A DNA stretch of 64,000 bases from Portulaca oleracea (taxonomy: Eukaryota; Streptophyta; Magnoliopsida; Caryophyllales; Portulacaceae): the NCBI GenBank assembly GCA_029582165.1, contig CM055869.1:5364425-5428424 (forward strand), written 5' to 3'. The translations under genes were made by a program, and so were the position numbers. Position 1 is the first letter of the stretch. Every line of letters begins with the position of its first letter. Shown here one piece after another: positions 44,984 through 55,525 of the stretch. Below the pieces are notes generated by a model. That model was not told the DNA's origin. It saw only the letters and a list, made by a program, of their open reading frames with translations, and made no database searches.

Positions 44984-45431
44984 AGCAAATATATATAGTA
45001 GGGTACTTACTAACTAGGTAGCATCAATATCCAGTACAGATTCCACTATGTTATAACTAGATCCAATTAGATATAGTACTAGATCCAGTTAAACAGGATC
45101 AAGATTCAAATCTACTAAAACCTACTTATCTTGGATCTATCTAGGCCTGGATGCCCATTTCTTTGCTCACCCCCATCTACAATTGTTGAAAGCGAAATAT
45201 TTTCTGTAAACTTATAAAATGATGGCAAATGACATATTTTCGATAATAATCTTATAATTACACAGGCTTGTATGATTTGATCATTTTCTTTTTGCAACTA
45301 TTTAAGAGGTGACGAATTATCTATATCGTCATTGCTGAGGACCACATTTTATCATTTTCTTTTTTGCATATATACCAACTTGTATTTTTTGTGCCAACAA
45401 CTCAGCTATTCCTGGTACGTTCAAACAAGCA

Positions 45432-45440
45432 TATATAAAT
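45432..45440 (+). promoter_or_regulatory. TATA box of WRKY-C
   Basis: TATATAAAT lies 58 bases upstream of the start codon. The inferred 5' UTR is very short and has AGAGAGA but no long GA repeat. Confidence 0.65.
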
Positions 45441-45497
45441 GCAGCTTCTGGTCCTTTTCTTCTTGAGATAAGAGAGACAAATTAATTAAGAAAGGGT

Positions 45498-46536
45498 ATG
45501 GATGTGATGGTTGACGAGTTGAAAAGAGGGTTAGAAGCGGCTCATCAACTACACACCCAACTCACTACGAATCAACCCAGCAGAAATCATGCGTTCAAAT
45601 CAACTTTGGATCACCTAATCCAGATTATCTTGCAGACGCTTCACAATTGCAGCTCACTGTTAACAAATCCCCATTTTCAGGATTTGTCGGAGACCGATTC
45701 AATCCCAAAAGAGCAACCACCTTGCTCTAAGACCAGGTCATTAATCAGTATTTATATCATCAAACAAACAAGATTTTGTTTTTGCTTGTTGTTTTATGTT
45801 AAATTGATCATTAGCTTGTTTCGATTCTGCAGGAATAATATCAGGTTAATGGAACCGGCAGTGATCACAACTGAGCTAAAAGATGATGGATATAAGTGGA
45901 GAAAATACGGGAAGAAGGCGATTATCAGCTCAAAATACCCAAGGTAACTTGAAAAATGTCATGATAATTAATTCAATATGACAGTTTGTCAAACTGGTGG
46001 TATTGTACTGATTAAGAAAGTTGGCTATACATAGGGAGTACTACAGATGCAGATTCAGAGAAAGCGGATGCAAGGCATCCAAGTATGTTCAAATGATTCG
46101 TGATTATCCAACCATAAAGTATGGAGTTGTGTATTTCGGTGGTCACACTTGCGAATATCGTTTGAGAATCGAAGCTCGAGCAGATCATTTGCGGTTTTCT
46201 GAACCTGATTTGCCAAATATGTTAAGTTTCTCACACCCAAGAGAACCAAGACTTGAACATAAACGATGTCATAGTCCCAATATGATACCTTCATTGTCTT
46301 CGCCTAAACGACACAAGACGACTCAGAACAGTCAACAGCGCAAACAGCAAAATATATACGAGCAATCCCATTTATCTTCTTCTGATCATGATGACATGAT
46401 GAGCATGGATCGATCGATACCATGGCCTCCTTCGATGCCTGATTCCTATGATGTCGCCATTGATTGCGGTTACTTGATGGATGATGTTTATGAGTTTGAT
46501 AATAATGAGTTCTCTTTTGGCCGTTATAATTATTAG
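45498..46536 (+). CDS. WRKY-C: group III WRKY transcription factor, WRKYGKK variant
   Basis: Three exons: 45498-45736, 45833-45943 and 46035-46536, encoding 283 residues. Both introns are GT-AG and the second splits the Arg codon before EYY, the standard WRKY position. The N-terminus (MDVMVDELKRGLEAAHQLHT) aligns with WRKY-A. The domain reads YKWRKYGKK and the finger is C-X6-C-X24-H-T-C, both shared with WRKY-A. Downstream are a basic SPKRHK stretch (possible nuclear signal) and an acidic, Asp/Met-rich C-terminus (about residues 230-283), typical of a group III activation region. It is a nuclear transcription factor by family; group III members usually act in defence, senescence or stress, but this one's role is inferred. 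It appears intact. Intron 1 (96 bases) has no in-frame stop, so unspliced mRNA would still be translated. Confidence 0.92.
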
Positions 46537-46870
46537 AATCTGAAATTGATACAACTATATGAGTTAGTTTCATTGGTAAATTTTTCATGGAGTGGTTAAA
46601 TCTATGTATGATGATAGGTTCTTCAGCCTCATCACATACTGATGTCATTTATACAATTTTTCAATGTGCAAATAATTAGGTTTCTCACTTAATTTTTGTT
46701 GATTATTTTGGGTGTGTTGAAGGGTGTTTTTCAAATTGTCAAGTGTTTGATATAAAAAGTTCAAAAAAAAAAAATCAATTCTAAAGAAAATCATTTAGTT
46801 TATTTCCAAAAGAAAGGAAATTGACTGTCCTTTTTAAAGTGAGGAAGTTTATTTCCAAAAGAAAGGAAAT
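46537..46870 (+). other. 3' flank of WRKY-C
   Basis: Probable 3' UTR and downstream DNA. A 20-base block, TTTATTTCCAAAAGAAAGGA, is repeated at about 46799 and 46849. Confidence 0.45.
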
Positions 46871-47114
46871 TTAGGCCATGTTCTTTTCTGCGGTTGGCAA
46901 ACTGCGAGCCTACCGCAGTTTGCCACAACCTACCACAAAATGTCATTTTACCACAATTCACCACAACCCACCACAAATTATTTTTTCACATTTACCAATA
47001 CAATATTCATATATATACAAAAACCAATCACAACATACCAATAACCCGCCACAATTACACCACAACCCGCCACAATTTCACCACATCATGCCGCATAAAA
47101 GAACAGCGCCTTTA
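46871..47114. mobile_element. hAT-like MITE
   Basis: Left TTAGGCCATGTTCTTTTCTG and right AAAAGAACAGCGCCTTTA. The interior is a run of CCACAACCCGCCACAATT-type repeats. The same family occurs at 60189-60432. Confidence 0.6.
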
Positions 47115-48305
47115 TCATGTGATAATATACATCCCTTCTTAAAAGATAAAATGTGATAGTATCTATTATTAAAAGATAAAATGTGATTTTTGAGTTTCAA
47201 ATTATTTCATTTGATAATATACATCCCTTCTTAAATTGTCATTTTTTTTCATTAAACATAATTTTGAAACTTAAGATTTGAATACAATTTTGAACGACCT
47301 GGCCGGGTTAAAAATTTTATAGTAAGATAATGTAGATTTTAGAAACCTCAAATATGAGTTTTTTTTTAATTTTTTATTTAAGAAGCACTAATCATATATT
47401 AAGTTTGACATCCTCATTTGGTAACATATATACCTCTTAAGACATTTTTTGCATATAAAACTAAATTTCAATGGTTTAAAGCATTACCTCACAATACAAT
47501 AGGATATACTGAAAAAGGAAATAAAATATGAATATTATACATAAGTCCCAATTATTTTCATTCGATAACATATATTGTCTTTTAAGTTGACAATTTTTAC
47601 TGTTAAAATTAAGTGGAGCTTAAGGAAAAGTTTCAATGTCAATCGCTTGGGTTGAAATTTACCGTTCAATAGGATATACTAAAAAGTCTAAATAAGAATT
47701 TCAAGCTCCAAATTCCTTATTTAATAACCTATATAACCACTAGTTTTGTGGATTTCATATACGCACACATGCACATAGAGAGGAGAGCTAAAATTTCGGG
47801 AATCTCGATCCGGTCTCGCTCTTAGCCAAGTCCTGCACCCACTGAAAGCGGGGTTGGGAGTGAGAATAAAACTAATGTCCCTGTCAACACAGGGATCGAG
47901 AGTGGGACATAACATTATTTCTCACTCTCGATCCAGATTTCCCGATTATATGTGTGTGTAAATTGAATGTTAAATAATCTCTACTTTCACCAATATTACA
48001 ATAATGACCTTTTGATAGTTGCAAGGAAGGAAGGAAGGAATGCAAAGGAACTAAAACAAAAAACAATGCATTTTTCTAGGGCAGTATGTATATGTAGAAG
48101 GAGTCAGTAGGCCATATAATCAAAGTTTTGGGATGTATGCTTTTTCCCTATAGGGCCTGATCGGTCTCAAGGTTGTAAGGCTTTAAATTGGTGCGTGCTA
48201 TGGGGCGCCATATCCAGTTGGATTTTTGATACTCAAGCAAATCAACTGTAAACTATTTAACAAAACTTTGAGGCTCCAATTTATAAAAGGTAAAAAATTG
48301 ATATT
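47115..48305. other. Intergenic with a small foldback
   Basis: Bases about 47757-47958 form a foldback (ATATACGCACACATG... against ...ATATGTGTGTGTA, with GGGAATCTCGATCC against GGGAAATCTGGATCGAGA complementarity). The block 'gataatatacatcccttcttaaa' repeats near 47120 and 47216. No gene. Confidence 0.4.
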
Positions 48306-48529
48306 TGTTATGAAATATTTTTTTATATATGAATATCATTTTTATATATTAAATTAGTTTATATTTTGGAATCCAATGTTTGTAGCTTGGAATCCAATGT
48401 TTGTTATCTCCCTATAAATACCCATGTAATGTGAGTAATAAACACACCCCATATCCCATATATTTCTCTCGTTCTTCTTCTTAATATTATCTCTTCTCTC
48501 AATCAATTATTGAATTTATAATTATAACA
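48306..48529 (+). repeat. 5' LTR of the copia element (224 bp)
   Basis: TGTTAT...ATAACA ends. It contains an 18-base direct repeat (TTGGAATCCAATGTTTGT twice) and TATAAATA at 48413. Confidence 0.92.
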
Positions 48530-48545
48530 CGTTATCAGCACCAGA
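48530..48545 (+). promoter_or_regulatory. Primer binding site region of the copia element
   Basis: CGTTATCAGCACCAGA directly follows the 5' LTR, where the PBS must lie. The tRNA was not assigned. Confidence 0.55.
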
Positions 48546-49444
48546 CTCTACCTTTCATTATCCCAATTATAATTCAAGGTATTTATTACCAATTATAATT
48601 TTGTAAGTTTGGTTTATTTTTGTTTTTTAATTTTCGGATTTTAGTATAATTCAACCACTGTTTGAATTTCTGCATAACATTGGCTTGGTGAAAAATTCTG
48701 AAAATTTTACTGTAGGTTAAACATAATTATTGACACACTGAGTTAAAATTTCGTAATTTTTTGAGTTATATGTTTCGAGTTACGAATTTTTCAAATAATT
48801 CTGCCCAGGTTAAATTCGAAATTATGTGATATATTTATGAATTGAATATGTCCTATAATTGAGTTTTTTTTTTTATTCTTATAGCACTCTATAAATGAAT
48901 AATGATAATCTTCTTGATGAACTTGCGAGATTAACTATGGGAGCCTTGAGTATTGAAGAGTCGTATAATTAATTAAGGGATGACTCCCGTTCGACCCCAT
49001 TTCCTGGCCCATTCTGAGAAACCTGAAGTTATGTATTCGGGGGATTACCTATGGGAGCTGGATTAAAGGTGTGTTGTTGATGGGTAATAGCCCCTTATCG
49101 ACCTCAATCATCTAAGACCCATGTTGTGAAACCCGAGAATCATCATATTAACGAACTTGAAGTTCGCACCAATAATAAAAATATTGCGTAATTTTTTTTA
49201 TCAGTAACCAGAAGTTCACTACTTCGATATTGAATTTATTTTTATGGATGAACCAGAAGTTCACTCTACCTTTAATGATAAATTCATATAAATCTTATCG
49301 ATGAACTAGAAGTTCATCATACCACCAATATTGACATTCATATGAACAGTAATAACTCATTTTCTGATTGGTTATTTTATACTTTGGTCATTTTAATTAG
49401 ATATGTTTGTCTCTAACTTTTAATTATTTGCTTATTATAGTACC
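48546..49444 (+). other. Copia 5' leader
   Basis: About 900 bases of untranslated leader. The phrase 'gaac...agaagttcactac' recurs four times between 49140 and 49310, an imperfect tandem repeat. Confidence 0.55.
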
Positions 49445-50494
49445 ATGTCGAACTTGGCCAAACTTGAATTCACTGCCCTTGACATAACTGGAAGGAATTA
49501 TCTTTCATGGGCGCTTGATGCTAAGATTCATTTGTCTGCTAAAGGTCTAAGAGACACGATTATTGAAAACAATGAAGCATCTGACCAAGATAAGGCCAAA
49601 GCTATGATCTTCTTGCGCCACCACCTCCATGATAGCCTCAAAATAGAGTACCTCACAATTGAGGATCCATTTGAGTTATGGACAAATCTAGAAGAAAGAT
49701 ATAACCACCAAAAGACAGTGATCCTTCCAAAAGCTCGAGATGACTGGATACATCTCAGATTTCAAGACTTCAAATCTGTAGCTGAATATAATTCAGCAGT
49801 TTTCCGAATTACCTCACAGCTGAAATTGTGTGGTGAAACAATCACAGATGAAAGTCTGATGGAGAAAACATTTTGCACCTTCCACGCAAGTAATATAATT
49901 TTACAACAACAATATCGTGGAAAGGGTTTTAAAAAGTATTCGGAACTGATTTCTTGCTTGCTGGTAGCAGAACAAAATAATGAGCTTTTGATGAAAAACC
50001 ACGAAAGCCGCCCTACTGGCTCTGCCCCATTCCCTGAAGCGAATGTGGCAACACATGACCCCAATAATAATAGGAATCGACGCCGCAATAATAACCGTGG
50101 GCGTGGACAAGGTCATGGTCGTGGTTATGTTCGTGGTCGTGGTCGTGGTTATGGTCGTGGTCGTGGTCGTGGTCGTGGTAATGACAATTCTTTTAAAAGG
50201 TCATCTTCCCACCAGAAGTGGGAAGGCAGGAATGATCAAGGCCAAAATACTAGGGAAAGTCCATGTTATCGCTGTGGAGGACATGGGCATTGGTCACGTA
50301 CCTGTCGTACGCCGAAACATCTTGTCGATCTCTATCAAGCCTCATTAAAGAACAAAGGAAAGCAGATAGAGACCAACTTTATGCAAGATGATGCTAATAA
50401 TGATTATGACCATCCGGTTTATGCGTCTCATTTGGATGTTTCTGATTTCCTTGTCTACCCTGAGGGACACTTTACTGACAACAACAATAATTAA
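49445..50494 (+). CDS. Copia gag
   Basis: An intact 349-codon frame. Residues about 1-190 are the copia-type capsid region (UBN2/Retrotran_gag family; NYLSWALDAKIHL and YSELISCLLVAEQNNELL motifs). Residues about 217-247 are a Gly/Arg-rich, RNA-binding-like stretch of repeated GRG. A zinc knuckle CYRCGGHGHWSRTC is complete (CX2CX4HX4C, about 274-287). The tail is Asn/Asp-rich. It forms the virus-like particle that packages element RNA in the cytoplasm. It ends in its own stop, 186 bases before the pol frame. Confidence 0.9.
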   Translation: MSNLAKLEFTALDITGRNYLSWALDAKIHLSAKGLRDTIIENNEASDQDKAKAMIFLRHHLHDSLKIEYLTIEDPFELWTNLEERYNHQKTVILPKARDDWIHLRFQDFKSVAEYNSAVFRITSQLKLCGETITDESLMEKTFCTFHASNIILQQQYRGKGFKKYSELISCLLVAEQNNELLMKNHESRPTGSAPFPEANVATHDPNNNRNRRRNNNRGRGQGHGRGYVRGRGRGYGRGRGRGRGNDNSFKRSSSHQKWEGRNDQGQNTRESPCYRCGGHGHWSRTCRTPKHLVDLYQASLKNKGKQIETNFMQDDANNDYDHPVYASHLDVSDFLVYPEGHFTDNNNN

Positions 50495-50680
50495 ATTTTA
50501 TGAAATAAGATCTTATAGACCATACTTGTTGTTTTATAACGTGACATATTTTACTATTTTTAGTTTTTTTTTTGTATGTCGCTTAGTTAAGTCAAATATT
50601 GTGTAATATTTTATTTGCTAAATGTATGACTTGTTGGTATTATATCATGTTTTGCTTATCTTCTTATTTCTATCTTATTT
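50495..50680 (+). other. Untranslated spacer between copia gag and pol
   Basis: T-rich, with several stops in all forward frames. It contains TTTTTAGTTTTTTTTTTGTA and other splice-site-like motifs. Most copia elements have one gag-pol frame, so this split is unusual or lineage-specific. Confidence 0.7.
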
Positions 50681-52045
50681 ATGGTGAAGATCATGGAAAC
50701 TTCTTTGATCGGAGAAATGAATAGAGGAGGAGATATGTGTCTAGCGCATGATGCAACAACACACACTGTTTTGAAAAATAAGAAATATTTCTCTTACTTA
50801 TTAATGAGAGATGCAAATGTTAGTACTATATCGGGTAGCTCAAATTTAATTGAAGGCTCCGGAAGAGCCCATATAATGCTACCTGGTGGAACAAGTTTGC
50901 ACATTGACGATGCATTATATTCCACCAAGTCTCAAAGAAACTTACTAAGTTTCAAGGATATCCGCAGAAATGGATATCATATTGAGACAACTAGCAAAAA
51001 TAATATTGAGTATTTGCATATCACGAAGATTGCCTTGGGCAAAAGATGTGTGTTAGAAAGATTATCATCATTATCCTCCGGGTTATATTACACAATAATA
51101 AACCCAATTGAAGTACATACTCTAGTAAACCAGGAGTTTACTAGTAATAAAGAATTTATAATATGGCATGACAGATTGGGGCATCCTGAATCAACAATGA
51201 TGCGCAAAATCCTGAAGAACTCATACGGACATACTTTAAAGGACCAGAAGATCCTTCAAATTAATGAGTTCTCATGCGCAGCTTGCTCTCAAGGAAAATT
51301 AATCACAAGACCATCACCAGCTAAAATTGGGGTGGAATCCCCTGCATTTCTGGAACGTATACAAGGTGACATTTGTGGTCCTGTAGACCCACCATGTGGA
51401 CCATTTAGATACTTTATGGTATTAATTGATGCATCAACTAAATGGTCACATGTGTGTTTATTGTCAACCCGCAACTTGGCATTTGCAAGATTGCTTGCTC
51501 AATTGATTAAACTACGAGCACATTTTCCAGATCATTCTATCAAGAAAATTCGTCTTGATAATGCAGGTGAATTTAGGTCTAAAGCTTTTGACGATTTTTG
51601 TATGTCAATTGGCATAGAAGTTGAGCATCCAGTGCCGCATGTTCATACACAAAATGGTCTTGCAGAATCATTTATTAAGCGCTTGCAACTAATTGCAAGG
51701 CCATTGCTTATGAGAGCAAAACTTCCAACTAGTACTTGGGGGCATGCTATACTGCATGCTGCGGCATTGATCCGCATAAGGCCAGTTGGTTATCATGAAT
51801 TTTCTCACCAACAATTGGTTTTTGGTCATGAACCAAATATCTCCCATCTACGAACTTTTGGATGTGCGGTGTATGTACGTATTGCCCCACCACAACGCAC
51901 TAAGATGGGACCCCAAAGGAGATTGGGAATATATGTTGGGTACGAATCTCCATCTATAATTAAGTATCTAGAACCATCAACTGGAGATTTGTTTACGGCA
52001 CGTTTGCCGATTGTCATTTTGATGAGACAGTTTTCCCAATATTAG
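50681..52045 (+). pseudogene. Copia pol, part 1: protease and integrase, frameshifted at the end
   Basis: A 454-codon frame. The protease active-site region reads CLAHDATTHT, where the usual D-S-A/G triad is H-D-A. The integrase has the HHCC zinc motif (WHDRLGHPES...CAACSQGK, about 51165-51300) and the catalytic D (51368), D (51557) and E (51665), the last pair spaced as DD35E. A single base is missing in the T run at 52003-52005, so the last 13 codons are out of frame and the frame ends early at 52045. Downstream the correct frame continues to the TSD at 52097. The integrase core looks intact but pol cannot be made as one protein. Confidence 0.85.
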
Positions 52046-52101
52046 GGGGAGAATCTAAGCAGTTGGGTAAAGAGATAAGTTGGAACGAATTACTGCTAAA
52101 G

Positions 52102-55100
52102 TGTAACACCCCAACCTTAATCACAGGGTTAAACTCTACTTAGAGAAGCTAAGCCCGCGATTAGCGCAGCGGAACACATTTTAGGTTGAAGTGTCACCGC
52201 CGTCCCCCAAAAGAGACAAGGCAACAACACCAAAAAAATTTCCAAAACCACAAGGTAACTTACTAACTTAAGAACCTTCACATATAAAACTTATACAACC
52301 CCTGGATAAAATATATAACTTAAACATAGCTTAAAAACTAGAACAACTTCCAAAATCCAGCTCGCCCTTGCTGACCGATGATTTCCTTAGAAAACTACCT
52401 CAAGAGCCTTGAATTACTTTGGAACCGACTTGTCCTTGCCCTGGGAGCTCGAACCTCCTAAAACAAAACATTAAAACATTGCAAAAAGTGAGTGGGGAAA
52501 CACTCAGTACGTAAACCTCCAGCACGTAAACCGTTCGAAAACGGTTTTAGTGCCGGCATTTAAATTCATTTTGAAAACAAGAGAAAGGGATTAAAACAGG
52601 ACTTGAACGACATGATCATGAATATATGTATAAACATGAACAGACGAGAATAGAAAGTAGGTGGAACCCTTACGATCAGTGCAAGCACCTCACACACGCG
52701 TATGCCCAAGTTGATCTAAACTTGGAATGGGTGACTGCCAAGCAGTCGACACTGGCCAGGTCAAGACACTCTGATCAGGAGTGCTAAAACATGAAAGTAA
52801 AAATAAGCATAGAATGCGGGTCCACTGTTAAATATAAAGTCATTGTAAACCATAAAACTTGACATGGCATAAATTGAATGAATTATGACTATAATTTAGA
52901 TCGTAAAAGCTGGACAATTCGCGTACCTTGGGACGCTAGAGACTCAAGTATATTTCGGCTTGGAGATGGCTTTTGAAACTTGTCAACTAAGATAAGAATA
53001 AGTAGAAATGAAGTACCGAATAAGGTTCTAAATTAGATTCATAAGTTTAGGAATCTAGCAATATAAATGAAATAACTTTTGAGAATAAGAAAAAAAATTC
53101 AGGTTATAGGAAAATAGAGTTTATAGCATAACTTGAGTTAGGAAAATCGAAACGAAGTAAAAGAGTACATCCCGGAATAGGGAAAAACGTAACCTACAAC
53201 TTTATCAACAGAACCAGAGGCTAAAAATGAGTGGGAGGTCCCCAAAATGGGCCCGGACAGAAGCTGAGCACATAAAACTTTGGAGTTTTCGGGTCGAAAA
53301 AATCACGAGAAATATGACGTAGAAGGTGATTCAAATAAAAGGGCTTGAACTTAGGACAATTAGCTTGAATTGATGATGAATAGGGTAATTATAAATTGGA
53401 AGCTAGGATGCGAGATCACGAGTTCAAATATGGTTTGATAATACGATATCGAATGAAAAGGCGAAATGGAGCAAGATATACACGTCCACATGTGAATAAA
53501 AACAAGCTTGGATTAATGAATTATGGGATGAGGAATGAAATGAGGAATGAATTGAATTAGACATTGGATGCTACCAAGCTAGAAGGAACTCTTAACTAGA
53601 GTAAAGATATTGAACATTAGACTTAAAGAACGAAGGGAGTCACGATACATTACTTAAACATACTAGCTCTTGAAAGGTATTCTCAAGACTTACTTAGGAC
53701 TCCAAATTGGTACTCTTAGCCTCAAACACATAACTCTATAATGAAAATTTATAACCACGACCCATTTATACCTAGAACCCCTTATTGGGTTGATTTGAGG
53801 CCCAAAAGACATTAATTTACATAAGCTAAATTGGGCAGAAACGTTGTTCTGGACAGCCCTGCTTCCCGGGCTCGTAACTCATACTCCCGATATCGGATAA
53901 CTACGAATCATACCTTTCTGGAAAGCTTGCAACGTGGCCTAAAACTTTCATGTTTACTATAAAAACTAAAGAGATCTCCAAAGGCACGAAAAACAGCCCT
54001 CAAAACACTGACTCAGAGTTCGTATATAAAATTGTGAGGTTACGGTTTTGGTCGTAACTCGGGCTATACATGTCGGAAATTAGAAATTCCAAATCCTATG
54101 GTTTGCTAACACCTTAAGCTATCAAATGGAGTAAAAATCTGGGCAAAAATCCCACTTTTATACTACTGTAAATTTCCAGAATCGAAACAGAGGCTTTAAA
54201 CACCAACATCTCAGTTTTTAATTGAGTTTTTCCCACTCTCAATCATATTAAGCATAACCAAACCTCTCCTAACTTTAATCCACTATGTTTCCAGAATATA
54301 AACCTTGAAAATTTACTCATCAAGGACCTTAAAAACCACATGCAACCATGGATTAAACATAGACTCAACATAAAGGACTTGTTCTTGAACTCTTGCACCA
54401 AAACCTCCCTAATTCACCCAAATTAAACATGACAACACTTAAATAATAATCTTAACATATATAATCAGCCCTTAATACTCAGAAACTTATCAAGAAACTC
54501 ACATGCATCAAGATTATAACAATATCCATCAAGAATTCAACAAGAAAAACCTCAAGAACTCATCCAAATACACATGCACATACTCCAAACTCAAACCCTA
54601 ACTTAACCAATACAATTATATACTTGAATTCATGAATTAAGAGAGTAAAAGAGATAGAATTTATAAAAGAAACATAGATATAACATGTATTTTCAGATTA
54701 GGGCCTAAAGGAATTGAAATTGGGGTTTGAGAGATTACCCATGGAGTTAAAAATGGATGAAAACACAAGAGGGAGGAAGAGGAGGGCGGCGGCCACTGGC
54801 GGCTGGCGGTTTCCGGCGCCGGCTGGCCGGAAAAAGAGTGGTGGTGGTGGTTGGGAGTGGTCGCCCGGTTGGAGGGAGAAGGAGGAAGGGAGAGCTCTTG
54901 AGAGATGTCTAATTTGAGTGAGAGTAAAAAAATGACTTAAGCCCCTCCTCACTACAACATATATAGCTATCATCTAATTAAAACTAATACTAATAATAAC
55001 TAAAATAAAACCTTAATTAAATAGTAATAGGATGATAACAATAGGATAAATATATTGTAATTGTTGTAATAAATTGAAGTATTGGGTTTTTGTAGGAAAT

Positions 55101-55525
55101 TAAATATATTGATGATAATTTGGTAATATAAAAATAAAATACAATGGAATTTGGATTAAGAATAATAAAGTGGAAAAATTACCTCTTTAAAATTATGTAA
55201 AGGAAATGAAACTAAATAAATTAAAATTGGGACGGTAAAATATATATAGAAATCGAGGCGGATAATTATTAACCGTTTCTCGGTAAATAAATTTATAATA
55301 CACATCGTATAACCTGAAATACTTTAACTCATTGAATGAATATGTAAAGTAAACTTTTAAGCCGATAGTTCGGCACCTTAGCCATCTCCTGCACGAGACT
55401 TGACACCGATATCAATAAATAAATAAATAGATAAATAAAGGTAAACGCGAAAAATTTATAACGCGATTTGAATAATTATTGTGATTTATAGGTAATTAAA
55501 CAGGATTTTGGGGTGGGTTATTACA
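52102..55525 (-). mobile_element. Gypsy-type solo LTR, 3424 bp, in copia pol
   Basis: The ends TGTAACACCCC and GGGTTATTACA are flanked by TAAAG at 52097-52101 and 55526-55530, a perfect 5-bp TSD. On the minus strand a TATA-like TATATATG lies near 54960. The long 3' part has 'gtactgagtgtttccccactcac' (complement of 52485-52512), typical of very long Tekay/Del-type LTRs. There is no PBS, PPT or coding domain. The small frames at 54698-54973 come from a GC-rich leader segment. A solo LTR formed by recombination is the simplest reading. Confidence 0.82.

Noticed and set aside
54698..54973. Overlapping frames with Gly/Arg- or Pro-rich sequence
   Set aside because: They lie in the leader-like part of a solo LTR, on both strands, without domain or splice evidence.
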